From Streptomyces eurythermus (GTDB lineage: Bacteria > Actinomycetota > Actinomycetes > Streptomycetales > Streptomycetaceae), in the NCBI RefSeq assembly GCF_014649115.1, contig NZ_BMSK01000016.1, positions 572 to 64,571 of the forward strand: DNA of 64,000 nucleotides, written 5' to 3'. Each line of letters starts with the position of its first letter. The stretch's first letter is position 1. The position numbers were made by a program, and so were the translations under genes. The notes under the pieces were generated by a model. It did not search any database. It was not told the DNA's origin and saw only the letters and a program-made list of their open reading frames with translations. Of this stretch, positions 23,528 to 32,305 are shown in pieces.

Positions 23528-24622
23528 ATGCGAGGGAAATCAGTACTGAGCGCCGCCGCGGTGGCCGCGCTGGTCAGCGGAGCGGTCGCCGGTGCGGTGG
23601 GGCCGGCCTCCGCCGCCCCGACCCCGACGTGCCGGGTCGCGGGAGGAACCCTGACCGGCAGTGGATTCGCTCCCGACCAGAAATTCACCGTCACACCCGG
23701 TGGGGAAACGGCGCGCTCTTTCTCCGACGGCCGTATCGGACCGATGGCGGTCAAGGGAACAGGGACCTTCCGTGTGGGCACCGTTACCTGCACGGGCACG
23801 GGCACGGGAAGCTCGGCCGGTGGAGCGCAGACGTCCGCTGTCGTGTCGGCCGCGACGAGCGCGGCTCAGGCCGCCATCAAGCGGGGCGCCTCCCCGCAGC
23901 AGGCGAAGGCGCAGGGTGTGGCTGCCGCACAGGCCAAGGCGAGGAGCCTGGGCGTGCCGACGACGGTCTTGACGCAGATCCAGCAGCAGATCACCAACAA
24001 CGTCAACCAAATCATCAATTCGACCGTCAACGGGCCGGTCAATCAGGGGACCGGAACGCAGAACGGCCAGAAGCAGCCGGGCGAGGAGACCAAGCCGGGT
24101 CAGGAGACGAAGCCTGGTCAGGAGACCAAGCCGGGCGAGGAGACGAAGCCGGGTCAGGAGACGAAGCCTGGCGAGGAGACGAAGCCGGGTCAGGAGACGA
24201 AGCCTGGCGAGGAGACGAAGCCGGGTCAGGAGACCAAGCCTGGTCAGGAGACCAAGCCGGGCGAGGAGACCAAGCCGGGTCAGGAGACCAAGCCTGGTCA
24301 GGAGACCAAGCCGGGCGAGGAGACCAAGCCTGGTCAGGAGACCCAGCCGGGTCAGGAGACGAAGCCGGGTCAGGAGACGAAGCCGGGCGAGGAGACCAAG
24401 CCGGGCGAGGAGACCAAGCCTGGCGAGGAGACGAAGCCGGGTCAGGAGACCCAGCCGGGTCAGCAGACCAAGCCTGGCGAGCAGACGAAGCCGGGCGAGG
24501 AGACCAAGCCGGGTCAGCAGACCCCGCCGAACACGCAGACGGAGCCGAACAAGCAGACGGCGCCGAACACGCAGACCGAACCGAACAAGCAGAGCCCGCC
24601 TGCCGAGCAGCCCGCTCAGTAG
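23528..24622 (+). CDS. Secreted repeat protein with 25 PGxxTK hexapeptides
   Basis: 364 residues from ATG 23528, preceded by AGAGGAGAG. A signal peptide ends at PASAAP (about residue 30). Then come a small domain with two Cys (TCRVAGGTLTGSGFAPDQ and VGTVTCTG), a helical region with Gln-rich segments (TQIQQQITNNVNQIIN, about 150-165) and about 29 hexapeptides of the type PG(Q/E)ETK, the last four degenerated to PNTQTE/PNKQTA. There is no cell-wall sorting motif; it ends PAEQPAQ. The repeats are hydrophilic, rich in Pro, Gly, Glu and Lys, and would form an extended stalk in the wall or outside. A 12-bp terminator follows. Confidence 0.85.
   Translation: MRGKSVLSAAAVAALVSGAVAGAVGPASAAPTPTCRVAGGTLTGSGFAPDQKFTVTPGGETARSFSDGRIGPMAVKGTGTFRVGTVTCTGTGTGSSAGGAQTSAVVSAATSAAQAAIKRGASPQQAKAQGVAAAQAKARSLGVPTTVLTQIQQQITNNVNQIINSTVNGPVNQGTGTQNGQKQPGEETKPGQETKPGQETKPGEETKPGQETKPGEETKPGQETKPGEETKPGQETKPGQETKPGEETKPGQETKPGQETKPGEETKPGQETQPGQETKPGQETKPGEETKPGEETKPGEETKPGQETQPGQQTKPGEQTKPGEETKPGQQTPPNTQTEPNKQTAPNTQTEPNKQSPPAEQPAQ
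24077..24526 (+). repeat. In-frame 18-base tandem repeat, 25 units
   Basis: Units of the form CCGGG(C/T)(G/C)AGGAGAC(C/G)AAG, encoding PG(E/Q)ET(K/Q). Units differ mainly by E/Q exchange and by ACC/ACG and CCG/CCT silent changes, and the E and Q types are mixed without regular order, which points to repeated unequal crossing over. The array length is likely to vary between strains. Confidence 0.9.
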
Positions 24623-24638
24623 CCCGGGTGTGTCTTCG

Positions 24639-24665
24639 AAGCCCCCGCTGGATCAGCGGGGGCTT
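24639..24665 (+). terminator. Terminator of the repeat-protein gene
   Basis: AAGCCCCCGCTG (24639-24650) pairs perfectly with CAGCGGGGGCTT (24654-24665), loop GAT; 17 bases after the stop codon. Confidence 0.85.
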
Positions 24666-24766
24666 CGCGCGCCACGGCCCGGCGGACGCATTTCACCCGA
24701 CCGGGCTCGGCCGCGCCGGGCGGTACCCGGGCGGCCGGTGCGGGCGGCGCCGTGCAGGATAGGTGT

Positions 24767-25690
24767 ATGGACCTGCGAATCTTCACCGAGCCCCAGCAAG
24801 GGGCCACCTATGACACCCTGCTCACCGTGGCCAAGGCCACCGAGGACCTCGGGTTCGACGCCTTCTTCCGCTCGGACCACTATCTGCGCATGGGCAACGT
24901 GGACGGCCTGCCCGGCCCCACGGACGCCTGGATCACGCTGGCCGGCCTGGCCCGCGAGACCAAGCGCATCCGCCTCGGCACGCTGATGACGGCCGGCACC
25001 TTCCGGCTGCCCGGCGTGCTCGCCATCCAGGTCGCCCAGGTCGACCAGATGTCCGGCGGCCGGGTCGAACTCGGCCTCGGCGCGGGCTGGTTCGAGGAGG
25101 AGCACAAGGCGTACGGCATCCCGTTCCCGAAGGAGAAGTTCGCCCGGCTGGAGGAGCAGCTGGCGATCGTCACCGGGCTGTGGGCGACCGAGGTCGGCAA
25201 GACGTTCGATTTCCACGGGGCGTACTACGACCTCACCGGGTCGCCGGCGCTGCCCAAGCCCGCGCAGCAGAAGATCCCCGTGCTGATCGGCGGCCACGGC
25301 GCGACCCGTACGCCGCGACTGGCCGCGCGGTACGCCGACGAGTTCAACATCCCGTTCGCCTCGGTGGAGGACAGCGAGCGGCAGTTCGGCCGGGTGCGGG
25401 CCGCCGCGGCGGCGGCCGGCCGGGACGCGGACGACCTGGTGTACTCCAACGCGCTCGTGGTCTGCGTCGGCAAGGACGACCAGGAGGTGGCCCGGCGTGC
25501 CGCCGCGATCGGCCGTGAGGTGGACGAACTGAAGGCCAACGGGCTGGCCGGCTCCCCGGCCGAGGTCGTCGACAAGATCGGCCGGTACGCCGAGATCGGC
25601 TCCCGCCGGATCTACCTCCAGGTACTCGACCTCGACGACCTGGACCACCTGGAGCTGATCTCCTCCCAGGTCCAGTCCCAGCTGTCGTAA
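24767..25690 (+). CDS. LLM-class F420-dependent oxidoreductase
   Basis: 307 residues from ATG 24767. A luciferase-like TIM barrel: MDLRIFTEPQQGATYDTLLTVAKATEDLGFDAFFRSDHYL, then LTLAGLARETKRIRLGTLMT-type strand, QVAQVDQMSGGRVELGLGAGWFEEEHKAYG and IPVLIGGHGATRTPRLAARYADEFN. The GAGW.EEE and GG.G...L.A.YAD motifs are those of deazaflavin (F420) enzymes. Substrate unknown; actinobacterial members reduce or oxidise a wide range of small molecules. Confidence 0.88.
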   Translation: MDLRIFTEPQQGATYDTLLTVAKATEDLGFDAFFRSDHYLRMGNVDGLPGPTDAWITLAGLARETKRIRLGTLMTAGTFRLPGVLAIQVAQVDQMSGGRVELGLGAGWFEEEHKAYGIPFPKEKFARLEEQLAIVTGLWATEVGKTFDFHGAYYDLTGSPALPKPAQQKIPVLIGGHGATRTPRLAARYADEFNIPFASVEDSERQFGRVRAAAAAAGRDADDLVYSNALVVCVGKDDQEVARRAAAIGREVDELKANGLAGSPAEVVDKIGRYAEIGSRRIYLQVLDLDDLDHLELISSQVQSQLS

Positions 25691-25721
25691 CCACGGGCGA
25701 GCGGCCCCCGCCGCCGGCGCC

Positions 25722-25796
25722 GGGCCCCGGCCACAGCATCCACTGGTCCGGGGCCCGGCTCCCGGACGGCTCAGGGGCCGGCCGTCGGCCGGCCCC
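25722..25796. terminator. Two consecutive hairpins between convergent genes
   Basis: First GGGCCCCGG (25722-25730) with CCGGGGCCC (25748-25756). Second, stronger, GGGGCCGGCC (25774-25783), loop GTC, GGCCGGCCCC (25787-25796). They lie between the LLM oxidoreductase (stop 25690) and the DD-peptidase gene (stop 25870). Confidence 0.7.
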
Positions 25797-25810
25797 GCAC
25801 GGACGCCGGG

Positions 25811-25896
25811 GCGTGAGGCCGTGATCCAGGACCGGCGCCGGCGCGTGAGGCCGTGGCCCAGGACCGGCGCTAGCGCGTGAAGCCGTAGTCCAGGAT
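25811..25896. repeat. Three 32-base direct repeats made from the 3' end of the DD-peptidase gene
   Basis: Units begin with GCGTGA at 25811, 25843 and 25875. The third copy contains the last codons of the DD-peptidase gene; the second spans the stop codon (25870-25872) and the first lies wholly beyond it. The copies differ at only a few positions, so the end of the gene appears to have been tandemly triplicated. Confidence 0.7.
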
Positions 25897-26862
25897 CTTC
25901 GCCGCGTCCTTGAACCGCTCGTCCGGCGAGCTCGCCGCGAGAACCGTGCCCACGACCGTCTTGGAACCGCGCGTGGCCGCGAACACCAGGCAGAACTTCG
26001 CCTCCGGCCCGGAACCGGTCTTCACGCCGAACGCGCCCCGGTAGGAGCTGAGGAGCGTGTTGGAGTTCTTCCAGGGCTTCATGGCGTGCGTTCCGCCACC
26101 GGGCCGGTACGACTTCATGCCGTCGTAGACCTTGGTGCCGACGACCTTCTTGAACGTCTTGTTCTTCAGCGCGGCCCCGGCCAGTTTGGCCAGATCGCGC
26201 GGCGAGGAGTAGTTCTTGCCGTTGGACACCCCGTCGAAGGAGTCGAAGTGGGTGTTGTTCAGGCCCAGTTCGCGCGCCTTGCTGTTCATCTTGGCGATGA
26301 ACGACTTGGTCCGCTGGGCCGTCGTGGAGCCCGTGCCGTAGGTGTCCGCCAGCGCGTAGGCCGCGTCGCAGCCCGACGGCAGCATCAGGCCGTACAGCAG
26401 GTCGCCCACCGACATCGAGTCACCGAGGAGCAGGCTCGCGCTGGAGTAGCGCTGGGTGTGCGTCACCGGGTCGATGACGTAGTCGGTGTACTCCTTCTTG
26501 ATCTTCACCTTCTTCCCGAGGTCCACGTTCCGCTGCGACAGCACCACGAGCGCCGTCATGATCTTCGTGGTGGAGCCGGTCCGCAGCCGGGCGTCCGGTG
26601 CCTTGCCGAACAGCTGCTTGCCGTTGGCCGGGTTCATGGCGTAGGCGCCCTGCGCCGACACCTGCGGGGCCGCCGCGACGGTGGCGCGGGCCGTGGCGGA
26701 TGCCGTCGGCGCCGCCTGGGCGGCCTGGGCGGCCTGGGCGGGCGCGGACGCGAGGATTCCCGCACCCAGCACCGCACCGGCCGTCATCGCGACGGCGGCG
26801 CTCCTGCGGGCCCGGGCCGCCCGCCCGGGTCCGCGGTCCCGGACTGCCTGGTCGATGGTCAT
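25870..26862 (-). CDS. Penicillin-binding DD-peptidase, S11 family, K15 type
   Basis: 330 residues from ATG 26860-26862 (GAGGGGG upstream). A signal peptide ends at APAQA (about residue 44), followed by an Ala-rich linker. The three active-site motifs of serine penicillin-recognising enzymes are present: STTK (LRTGSTTKIMTALV), SGC (MLPSGCDAAYALADTYG) and KTG (FGVKTGSGPEAKFCLVF). The middle motif is SxC rather than the usual SxN; the same Ser-Gly-Cys is known from the Streptomyces K15 DD-transpeptidase, so this is probably its orthologue. It would act on peptidoglycan stem peptides outside the membrane, perhaps as a transpeptidase as well as a carboxypeptidase. The extra C-terminal domain of larger S11 enzymes is missing. 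Confidence 0.92.
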   Translation of the reverse strand: MTIDQAVRDRGPGRAARARRSAAVAMTAGAVLGAGILASAPAQAAQAAQAAPTASATARATVAAAPQVSAQGAYAMNPANGKQLFGKAPDARLRTGSTTKIMTALVVLSQRNVDLGKKVKIKKEYTDYVIDPVTHTQRYSSASLLLGDSMSVGDLLYGLMLPSGCDAAYALADTYGTGSTTAQRTKSFIAKMNSKARELGLNNTHFDSFDGVSNGKNYSSPRDLAKLAGAALKNKTFKKVVGTKVYDGMKSYRPGGGTHAMKPWKNSNTLLSSYRGAFGVKTGSGPEAKFCLVFAATRGSKTVVGTVLAASSPDERFKDAAKILDYGFTR

Positions 26863-27111
26863 GGGTTTCCCCCTCTTTCGCTTGTGTCAGTGGTCAGTTG
26901 ACGAGGGCTCACTCCATCAGGTCCGGGGCCGGGGGGCCGTAACGGACATCACACGCCGGCCCTGTGGACGCCGTGCGCCGGAACGTCGGGTCCACCTGTC
27001 CGGTGCGGCAGGGCACCCTCACGGGCGGTGGCGGGGCCGGTGACCCCGAGCCCGGCGGGCGAGGCGAAAACCGGTGGTGGGTGCGGACCTCCGCCGGGGA
27101 GACTCGACCGT

Positions 27112-28740
27112 ATGTTCCTGACGATCTCGACCGACGGCACGGCCGCGCGGCCTGCCACCGACCTGGGGTACCTGCTGCACAAACACCCCGGCAAGGCACA
27201 GGCGTTCTCCACCTCGTACGGCACGGCCCATGTGTTCTACCCCGAGGCGGACGACGAACGCTGCACGGCCGCGCTGCTGCTGGAGATCGATCCCGTCGCG
27301 CTGGTCAGGCGCGGCCGGGGCAAGGGCCGCGGCGGCGCACCCGACGCAGCCCTCGCCCAGTACGTCAACGACCGCCCGTACGCGGCCTCTTCGCTGCTGG
27401 CCGTCGCGCTGGGCAACGTCTTCTCCAGCGCCCTGCGCGGGGTGTGCGGCGCCCGGCCGGAGCGGGCCGCCGCCCCGCTGCCGCTGCGCGTCGAGGTCCC
27501 CGCGCTGCCCGCCCGCGGCGGCCCCGACCTCGTACGACGGCTCTTCGCACCGCTCGGCTGGTCGGTCACCGCCGACCCGGTACCGCTCGACACCGCGTTC
27601 CCGGAGTGGGGCGACTCGCGGTACGTCCGGCTGCTGCTGGAGTCCGAACGGCTCACCCTCGCCGAGGCGTTGCGCCACCTGTACGTCCTGCTGCCGGTGC
27701 TCGACGACGCCAAGCACTACTGGGTCTCCGCCGACGAGGTCGACAAGCTGCTGCGGGCCGGCGAGGGCTGGCTGGCCGGGCACCCGGAGCAGCAGCTGAT
27801 CACCAACCGCTACCTCTCGCGCCGCTGGTCGCTCACCCGCCAGGCGCGGGAACGGCTGGAGCTGGTACGGCTCGCGGAGGCCGACGACAGCGAGGTCGAG
27901 GACATCGACAACGCGGTCGCGGACGAGCCCGGGACCGAGGACATCGACGTCGCGGACGAGCCCCGGACCGAGGGCGTCGACGACGTGGCCGCGGACGAGT
28001 CCGGGACCGAGGCAATCGGCAACGTGGTCGCGGACGAGCCCGAGGCCGAGGGCATCGACAACGCGGCCATAGACGGGGCCGGGACCGGGACCGGGGTGAC
28101 CGAGGAGAAGCCGGCCCCGCTCGCCGTGCTCCGGCGGGAGGCCGTCCTCGCCGCGCTGGACGCCTGCGGCGCCGACCGCGTGCTCGACCTCGGCTGCGGC
28201 CAGGGCCAGTTGGTGCAGGCGCTGCTCAAGGACGCCCGGTTCACCGAGATCGTCGGCGTCGACGTCTCGCAGCGGGCCCTCACCATCGCCTCCCGCCGGC
28301 TGAAGCTGGACCGCATGGGCGAACGGCAGGCCGCGCGCGTCAAGCTCGTCCAGGGCTCCCTCGTCTACACCGACCAGCGGCTGCGCGGCTACGACGCCGC
28401 CGTGCTCAGCGAGGTCGTCGAGCATGTCGACCCGCCCCGGCTGCCCGCCCTGGAGTACGCCGTGTTCGGGCACGCGCGCCCCCGCACGGTCGTCGTGACC
28501 ACTCCGAACGCCGAGTACAACGTCCGCTGGGAGAGCCTGCCCGCCGGCCATGTCCGGCACGGCGACCACCGCTTCGAGTGGACCCGCGAGGAGTTCCGCA
28601 CCTGGGCGGCGGCCGTGGCTGAACGGTACGGCTACGAGGCGGAGTTCACGCCCGTCGGCCCGGACGACCCCGAGGTGGGCCCGCCCACGCAGATGGCGAC
28701 ATTCACGATCACGACCGAGAGGGAGGCGAAGGCGGCATGA
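27112..28740 (+). CDS. hen1: Hen1-type 3'-terminal RNA ribose 2'-O-methyltransferase
   Basis: 542 residues from ATG 27112 with GGGGAG upstream. The N-terminal half (about 1-255) is the bacterial Hen1 N-domain, which starts MFLTISTDG and contains ALLLEIDPVALVRRGRG, YVNDRPYAASSLLAVALG and LPVLDDAKHYWV. The C-terminal half is the methyltransferase: SAM motif VLDLGCGQGQLVQALL, VVGVD-type strand ending DVS, then YDAAVLSEVVEHVDPPRL, whose E..EH residues bind the catalytic metal, and VVVTTPNAEYN. Hen1 marks the 3' end at a break before Pnkp/Hen1 sealing, making the repaired junction immune to the same nuclease. Its stop overlaps the pnkp start (ATGA). A repetitive acidic linker of about 60 residues joins the halves. 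Confidence 0.93.
   Translation: MFLTISTDGTAARPATDLGYLLHKHPGKAQAFSTSYGTAHVFYPEADDERCTAALLLEIDPVALVRRGRGKGRGGAPDAALAQYVNDRPYAASSLLAVALGNVFSSALRGVCGARPERAAAPLPLRVEVPALPARGGPDLVRRLFAPLGWSVTADPVPLDTAFPEWGDSRYVRLLLESERLTLAEALRHLYVLLPVLDDAKHYWVSADEVDKLLRAGEGWLAGHPEQQLITNRYLSRRWSLTRQARERLELVRLAEADDSEVEDIDNAVADEPGTEDIDVADEPRTEGVDDVAADESGTEAIGNVVADEPEAEGIDNAAIDGAGTGTGVTEEKPAPLAVLRREAVLAALDACGADRVLDLGCGQGQLVQALLKDARFTEIVGVDVSQRALTIASRRLKLDRMGERQAARVKLVQGSLVYTDQRLRGYDAAVLSEVVEHVDPPRLPALEYAVFGHARPRTVVVTTPNAEYNVRWESLPAGHVRHGDHRFEWTREEFRTWAAAVAERYGYEAEFTPVGPDDPEVGPPTQMATFTITTEREAKAA
27898..28086 (+). repeat. Acidic 11-13 residue repeats in the Hen1 interdomain linker
   Basis: About five in-frame units of the type ED(I/V)DN(A/V)VADEPGT (residues about 263-325). 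The DNA period is about 33-39 bases, with GCGGACGAG and CCGGGACCGAG recurring. It is coding and lies between two folded domains. Confidence 0.8.
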
Positions 28741-31280
28741 CCGAGGCACAGCACAAGGGGCGGGTCCTGCCCGTCACCGACCTCTCCCTCGTGGTGCTCG
28801 TCGGCGCCTCCGGTTCCGGCAAGTCCACCTTCGCCCGGAGGCACTTCAAGCCCACCGAGGTGATCTCCTCCGACTTCTGCCGCGGCCTGGTCTCCGACGA
28901 CGAGAACGACCAGAGCGCGACCCGGGACGCCTTCGACGTCCTGCACTACATCGCCGGCAAGCGGCTGGCCGCCGGCCGTCGCACCGTCGTGGACGCCACC
29001 AGCGTGCAGCAGGACAGCAGGCGGCAGTTGATCGAACTGGCGAAGCAGCACGACGTGCTGCCCATCGCCATCGTGCTGGACGTGCCGGAGGAGGTGTGCG
29101 CCGAGCGGAACGCGGCCCGCGCCGACCGGGCGGACATGCCCCGCCGGGTCATCCAGCGGCACATCCGTGAACTGCGCCGTTCGCTCAGGCACTTGGAGCG
29201 CGAGGGCTTCCGCAAGGTGCACGTGCTGCGCGGCGCCGAGGAGGTCGAGCACGCCACCGTCGTCACCGAGAAGCGCTACAACGACCTCACCCACCTCACC
29301 GGCCCGTTCGACATCATCGGCGACATCCACGGCTGCTCCGCCGAACTGGAGGCTCTGCTCGCCAAGCTGGGCTACACCGACGGCGTGCACCCCGAGGGCC
29401 GTACCGCCGTGTTCGTCGGCGACCTGGTCGACCGCGGCCCGGACAGCCCCGGCGTGCTGCGCCGCGTGATGTCGATGGTGAACTCGGGCAACGCCCTGTG
29501 CGTCCCCGGCAACCACGAGAACAAGTACGGCCGTCACCTCAAGGGCCGCAAGGTCCAGCACACCCACGGGCTCGCGGAGACCATCGCGCAGATGGAGGGC
29601 GAGAGCGAGGAGTTCAAGGCCGAGGTCCGGCGGTTCCTGGACGGACTGGTCAGCCACTACGTCCTGGACGGCGGCCGGCTGGTGGTCTGCCACGCCGGTC
29701 TGCCCGAGAAGTACCACGGCCGCACCTCCGGCCGGGTCCGCTCGCACGCCCTGTACGGCGACACCACCGGCGAGACCGACGAGTTCGGGCTGCCGGTGCG
29801 CTACCCGTGGGCGGAGGACTACCGGGGCCGGGCCGCCGTGGTCTACGGCCACACCCCCGTGCCCGAGGCGACCTGGCTGAACAACACCATCTGCCTGGAC
29901 ACCGGCGCCGTCTTCGGCGGCAAGCTCACCGCGCTGCGCTGGCCCGAGCGCGAGCTGGTGGACGTACCGGCCGAGCGGGTCTGGTACGAGCCGGCCCGGC
30001 CGCTGCGCACCGACGCGCCCGGCGGGCAGGACGGCCGCCCGCTGGACCTGGCGGACGTGCACGGCCGGCGGGCCGTCGAGACCCGGCACGCGGGCCGGGT
30101 GGCCGTCCGCGAGGAAAACGCGGCTGCCGCCCTGGAGGTCATGAGCCGCTTCGCGATCGATCCGCGCCTGCTGCCGTACCTCCCGCCGACCATGGCGCCG
30201 ACGGCCACCTCGCGGATCGACGGCTACCTGGAGCACCCCGAGGAGGCGTTCGCGCAGTACGCGCGGGACGGGGTCGCACGGGTGGTGTGCGAGGAGAAGC
30301 ACATGGGCTCCCGGGCCGTGGCCCTGGTGTGCCGGGACGCGGAGACGGCACGGCGGAGGTTCGGCGCGGAAGGACCCACCGGGTCCCTCTACACCCGTAC
30401 CGGACGGCCGTTCTTCGACGACGAGCGGATGACCGAGGAGATCCTCGGCCGGCTGCGCGCGGCGGTCACCGAGGCCGGACTGTGGGATGAACTGGGCACC
30501 GACTGGCTGCTGTTGGACGCGGAGCTGATGCCGTGGTCGCTGAAGGCCGCGGGGCTGCTGCGCGGCCAGTACGCGGCCGTGGGCGCCGCCGCCGGCGCGG
30601 TGTTCCCGGGTGCGCTCGCCGCCCTCGAGGCGGCGGCCGGGCGCGGTGCCGACGTGGGAGCGCTGCTCGACCGGCAGCGGGAACGCGCCGCCGACGCCGC
30701 CGCGTTCACCGCCGCCTACCGCCGCTACTGCTGGCCCACCGAGGGCCTGGACGGCGTCCGGCTGGCCCCCTTCCAGCTCCTCGCGGTCCAGGGCCGCAGC
30801 CTCGCCGCGCTGCCGCACGACGAGCAACTCGCCCTCATCGACCGGCTGGTGGAGTACGACGGCACCGGGCTGCTGCACACCACCCGGCGGCTGTACGTCG
30901 ACACCGGCGACCCGGAGTCGGTGCGCGCGGGCGTGGACTGGTGGCTGGAGATGACCGGCCGGGGCGGCGAGGGCATGGTCGTCAAGCCGCTCGGCGCGCT
31001 GGTGCGCGACGGGGACGGACGGCTGGTGCAGCCCGGCATCAAGTGCCGGGGCCGGGAGTACCTGCGGATCATCTACGGCCCGGAGTACACCCGCCCCGAC
31101 CACCTCGCCCGCCTGCGGCAGCGGTTCCTCAACCACAAGCGCTCGCTGGCCCTGCGCGAGTACGCCCTCGGCCTGGAGGCCCTGGACCGCCTGGCCGACG
31201 GGGAGCCGCTGTGGCGGGTGCACGAGGCGGTGTTCGGCGTACTGGCCCTGGAATCGGAGCCGGTGGACCCACGGCTGTAG
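28737..31280 (+). CDS. pnkp: Polynucleotide kinase-phosphatase-ligase of the Pnkp/Hen1 RNA-repair system
   Basis: 847 residues, the usual length. Three domains in order: kinase (about 1-170) with P-loop VGASGSGKSTFARRHF; metallophosphoesterase (about 190-470) with GDIHGC, GDLVDRGPDS, GNHENK and HAG, HTP motifs; and an adenylyltransferase-ligase domain (about 490-847) with the nucleotidyl-accepting Lys in EEKHMGSRAVALV, then YTRTGRPFF, LLDAELMPWS and MVVKPLG. It heals both ends of a cleaved RNA (5' phosphorylation, 3' and 2',3'-cyclic phosphate removal) and adenylates the 5' end; sealing needs Hen1. All catalytic motifs are intact. Confidence 0.95.
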   Translation: MTEAQHKGRVLPVTDLSLVVLVGASGSGKSTFARRHFKPTEVISSDFCRGLVSDDENDQSATRDAFDVLHYIAGKRLAAGRRTVVDATSVQQDSRRQLIELAKQHDVLPIAIVLDVPEEVCAERNAARADRADMPRRVIQRHIRELRRSLRHLEREGFRKVHVLRGAEEVEHATVVTEKRYNDLTHLTGPFDIIGDIHGCSAELEALLAKLGYTDGVHPEGRTAVFVGDLVDRGPDSPGVLRRVMSMVNSGNALCVPGNHENKYGRHLKGRKVQHTHGLAETIAQMEGESEEFKAEVRRFLDGLVSHYVLDGGRLVVCHAGLPEKYHGRTSGRVRSHALYGDTTGETDEFGLPVRYPWAEDYRGRAAVVYGHTPVPEATWLNNTICLDTGAVFGGKLTALRWPERELVDVPAERVWYEPARPLRTDAPGGQDGRPLDLADVHGRRAVETRHAGRVAVREENAAAALEVMSRFAIDPRLLPYLPPTMAPTATSRIDGYLEHPEEAFAQYARDGVARVVCEEKHMGSRAVALVCRDAETARRRFGAEGPTGSLYTRTGRPFFDDERMTEEILGRLRAAVTEAGLWDELGTDWLLLDAELMPWSLKAAGLLRGQYAAVGAAAGAVFPGALAALEAAAGRGADVGALLDRQRERAADAAAFTAAYRRYCWPTEGLDGVRLAPFQLLAVQGRSLAALPHDEQLALIDRLVEYDGTGLLHTTRRLYVDTGDPESVRAGVDWWLEMTGRGGEGMVVKPLGALVRDGDGRLVQPGIKCRGREYLRIIYGPEYTRPDHLARLRQRFLNHKRSLALREYALGLEALDRLADGEPLWRVHEAVFGVLALESEPVDPRL

Positions 31281-31446
31281 GCGCATCGCCCTCGTACCGC
31301 ACACACTTCCGCGGCGCCGTGCACAACGTGGCTCGCGTCAACCCCGGACCGCACCGGCGAACAGGCCCTTCCACCGGTCTAGTCGCTCAGCGGTCCGGGT
31401 AGGGCCACGGTCGGCGCCCAGCGAGACTCCCACGATCCCCCGGCTG

Positions 31447-32031
31447 TTACGGACGTATGGTCTGGCCCTGGGCGGTGCCTTTCACGGCCTCCACATACGC
31501 ACGTGCCACCTCGGCGACGGGAGTACCGCCGGCCGAGTCCATGCCCATGCTCTCCAGGGTCTCCTTGATCCACCCTGGGCTGATGAGATTGATACGCAGA
31601 TTCCGAGGCACCTCACCAGCCGCGTTACGGACGAAGCCCTCCAAGCCGGTGTTGATGAGGGCCCCCAGCGACCCGCCGGCCAACGGAGCGGAGAAGGTGC
31701 CTCCGGTCAGCGTGACGGAGCCGCCGTCCCGGAGATGACGCAGGGCTCGCCGGGCCAGGGCAACCTGTCCCAAGAGCTTGCCCCGCACTCCCGCAGAGAT
31801 CTCGTCATCCGCCGCTGTCGCCAAGTCCACCAGCGGGCCACTGGCGGCACAGCACACCACCGCGTCGAGGTCCGGCACCTTGTCAAAGAGCGCATCCAGA
31901 GAGGAAGGATCTTCCAGATCCACCGTCACCGGACCTCTGCGCGAGGCCCTCACGACCTGATGAGAACCCTCTAACGCGCCGGCGACAGCACTGCCGACCG
32001 TTCCGGTCGCCCCAATCACAAGTATTTTCAT
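31447..32031 (-). CDS. Short-chain dehydrogenase/reductase
   Basis: 194 residues from ATG 32029-32031 (another ATG lies four codons upstream; neither has a clear ribosome site). The cofactor motif is MKILVIGATGTVGSAVAGAL, followed by VDLEDPSSLDALFDKVPDLDAVVCCA. The catalytic Tyr of the YxxxK motif is replaced: the sequence at that place is TFSAPLAGGSLGALINTGLEGFVRNAA, so this is the short atypical SDR type found in many bacteria, and may use a different base or not be a classical dehydrogenase. Ends GQTIRP. Slightly lower G+C than its neighbours and a TAA stop, so recent gain is possible. Confidence 0.8.
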   Translation of the reverse strand: MKILVIGATGTVGSAVAGALEGSHQVVRASRRGPVTVDLEDPSSLDALFDKVPDLDAVVCCAASGPLVDLATAADDEISAGVRGKLLGQVALARRALRHLRDGGSVTLTGGTFSAPLAGGSLGALINTGLEGFVRNAAGEVPRNLRINLISPGWIKETLESMGMDSAGGTPVAEVARAYVEAVKGTAQGQTIRP

Positions 32032-32305
32032 GCCATCGATCATGTCAGCGGTGGTACGCCGAAGGACCGTATTGATCGACACGGCCTGCCCCGACCATCG
32101 GGTGCAGTCCCGGCGACGGCCACAGCACAACGTGACTTCCGGGTCTGCTGCCGATACGGCTCCCTGACCCGCCAAGATTGTTGGCAACTCTGGACAACCA
32201 CCGCCCAGCGCCACTACCGGGTCGGCTTCCAACTGCACTCGCCCGCCGCGCCCGAGAGACACTCGCCCAACATGCCTGCCAACCCGGCCCGAGGAAGGGA
32301 CCCCC

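Noticed and set aside
24077..24526. Regular repeats that could be taken for a CRISPR array
   Set aside because: The 18-base units are in frame, without spacers, and encode a hexapeptide repeat in a secreted protein.
31370..31392. A dre-like GGTCTAG near 31378
   Set aside because: Only about 8 of 12 core bases fit (CGGTCTAGTCGC), it has no second half-site, and it lies between two convergent genes with no promoter to regulate.
31447..32042. The longer open frame of the SDR gene starting further upstream (to 32262)
   Set aside because: The cofactor-binding motif starts directly at MKILVIGATG; the added N-terminus has no family similarity and no ribosome site.
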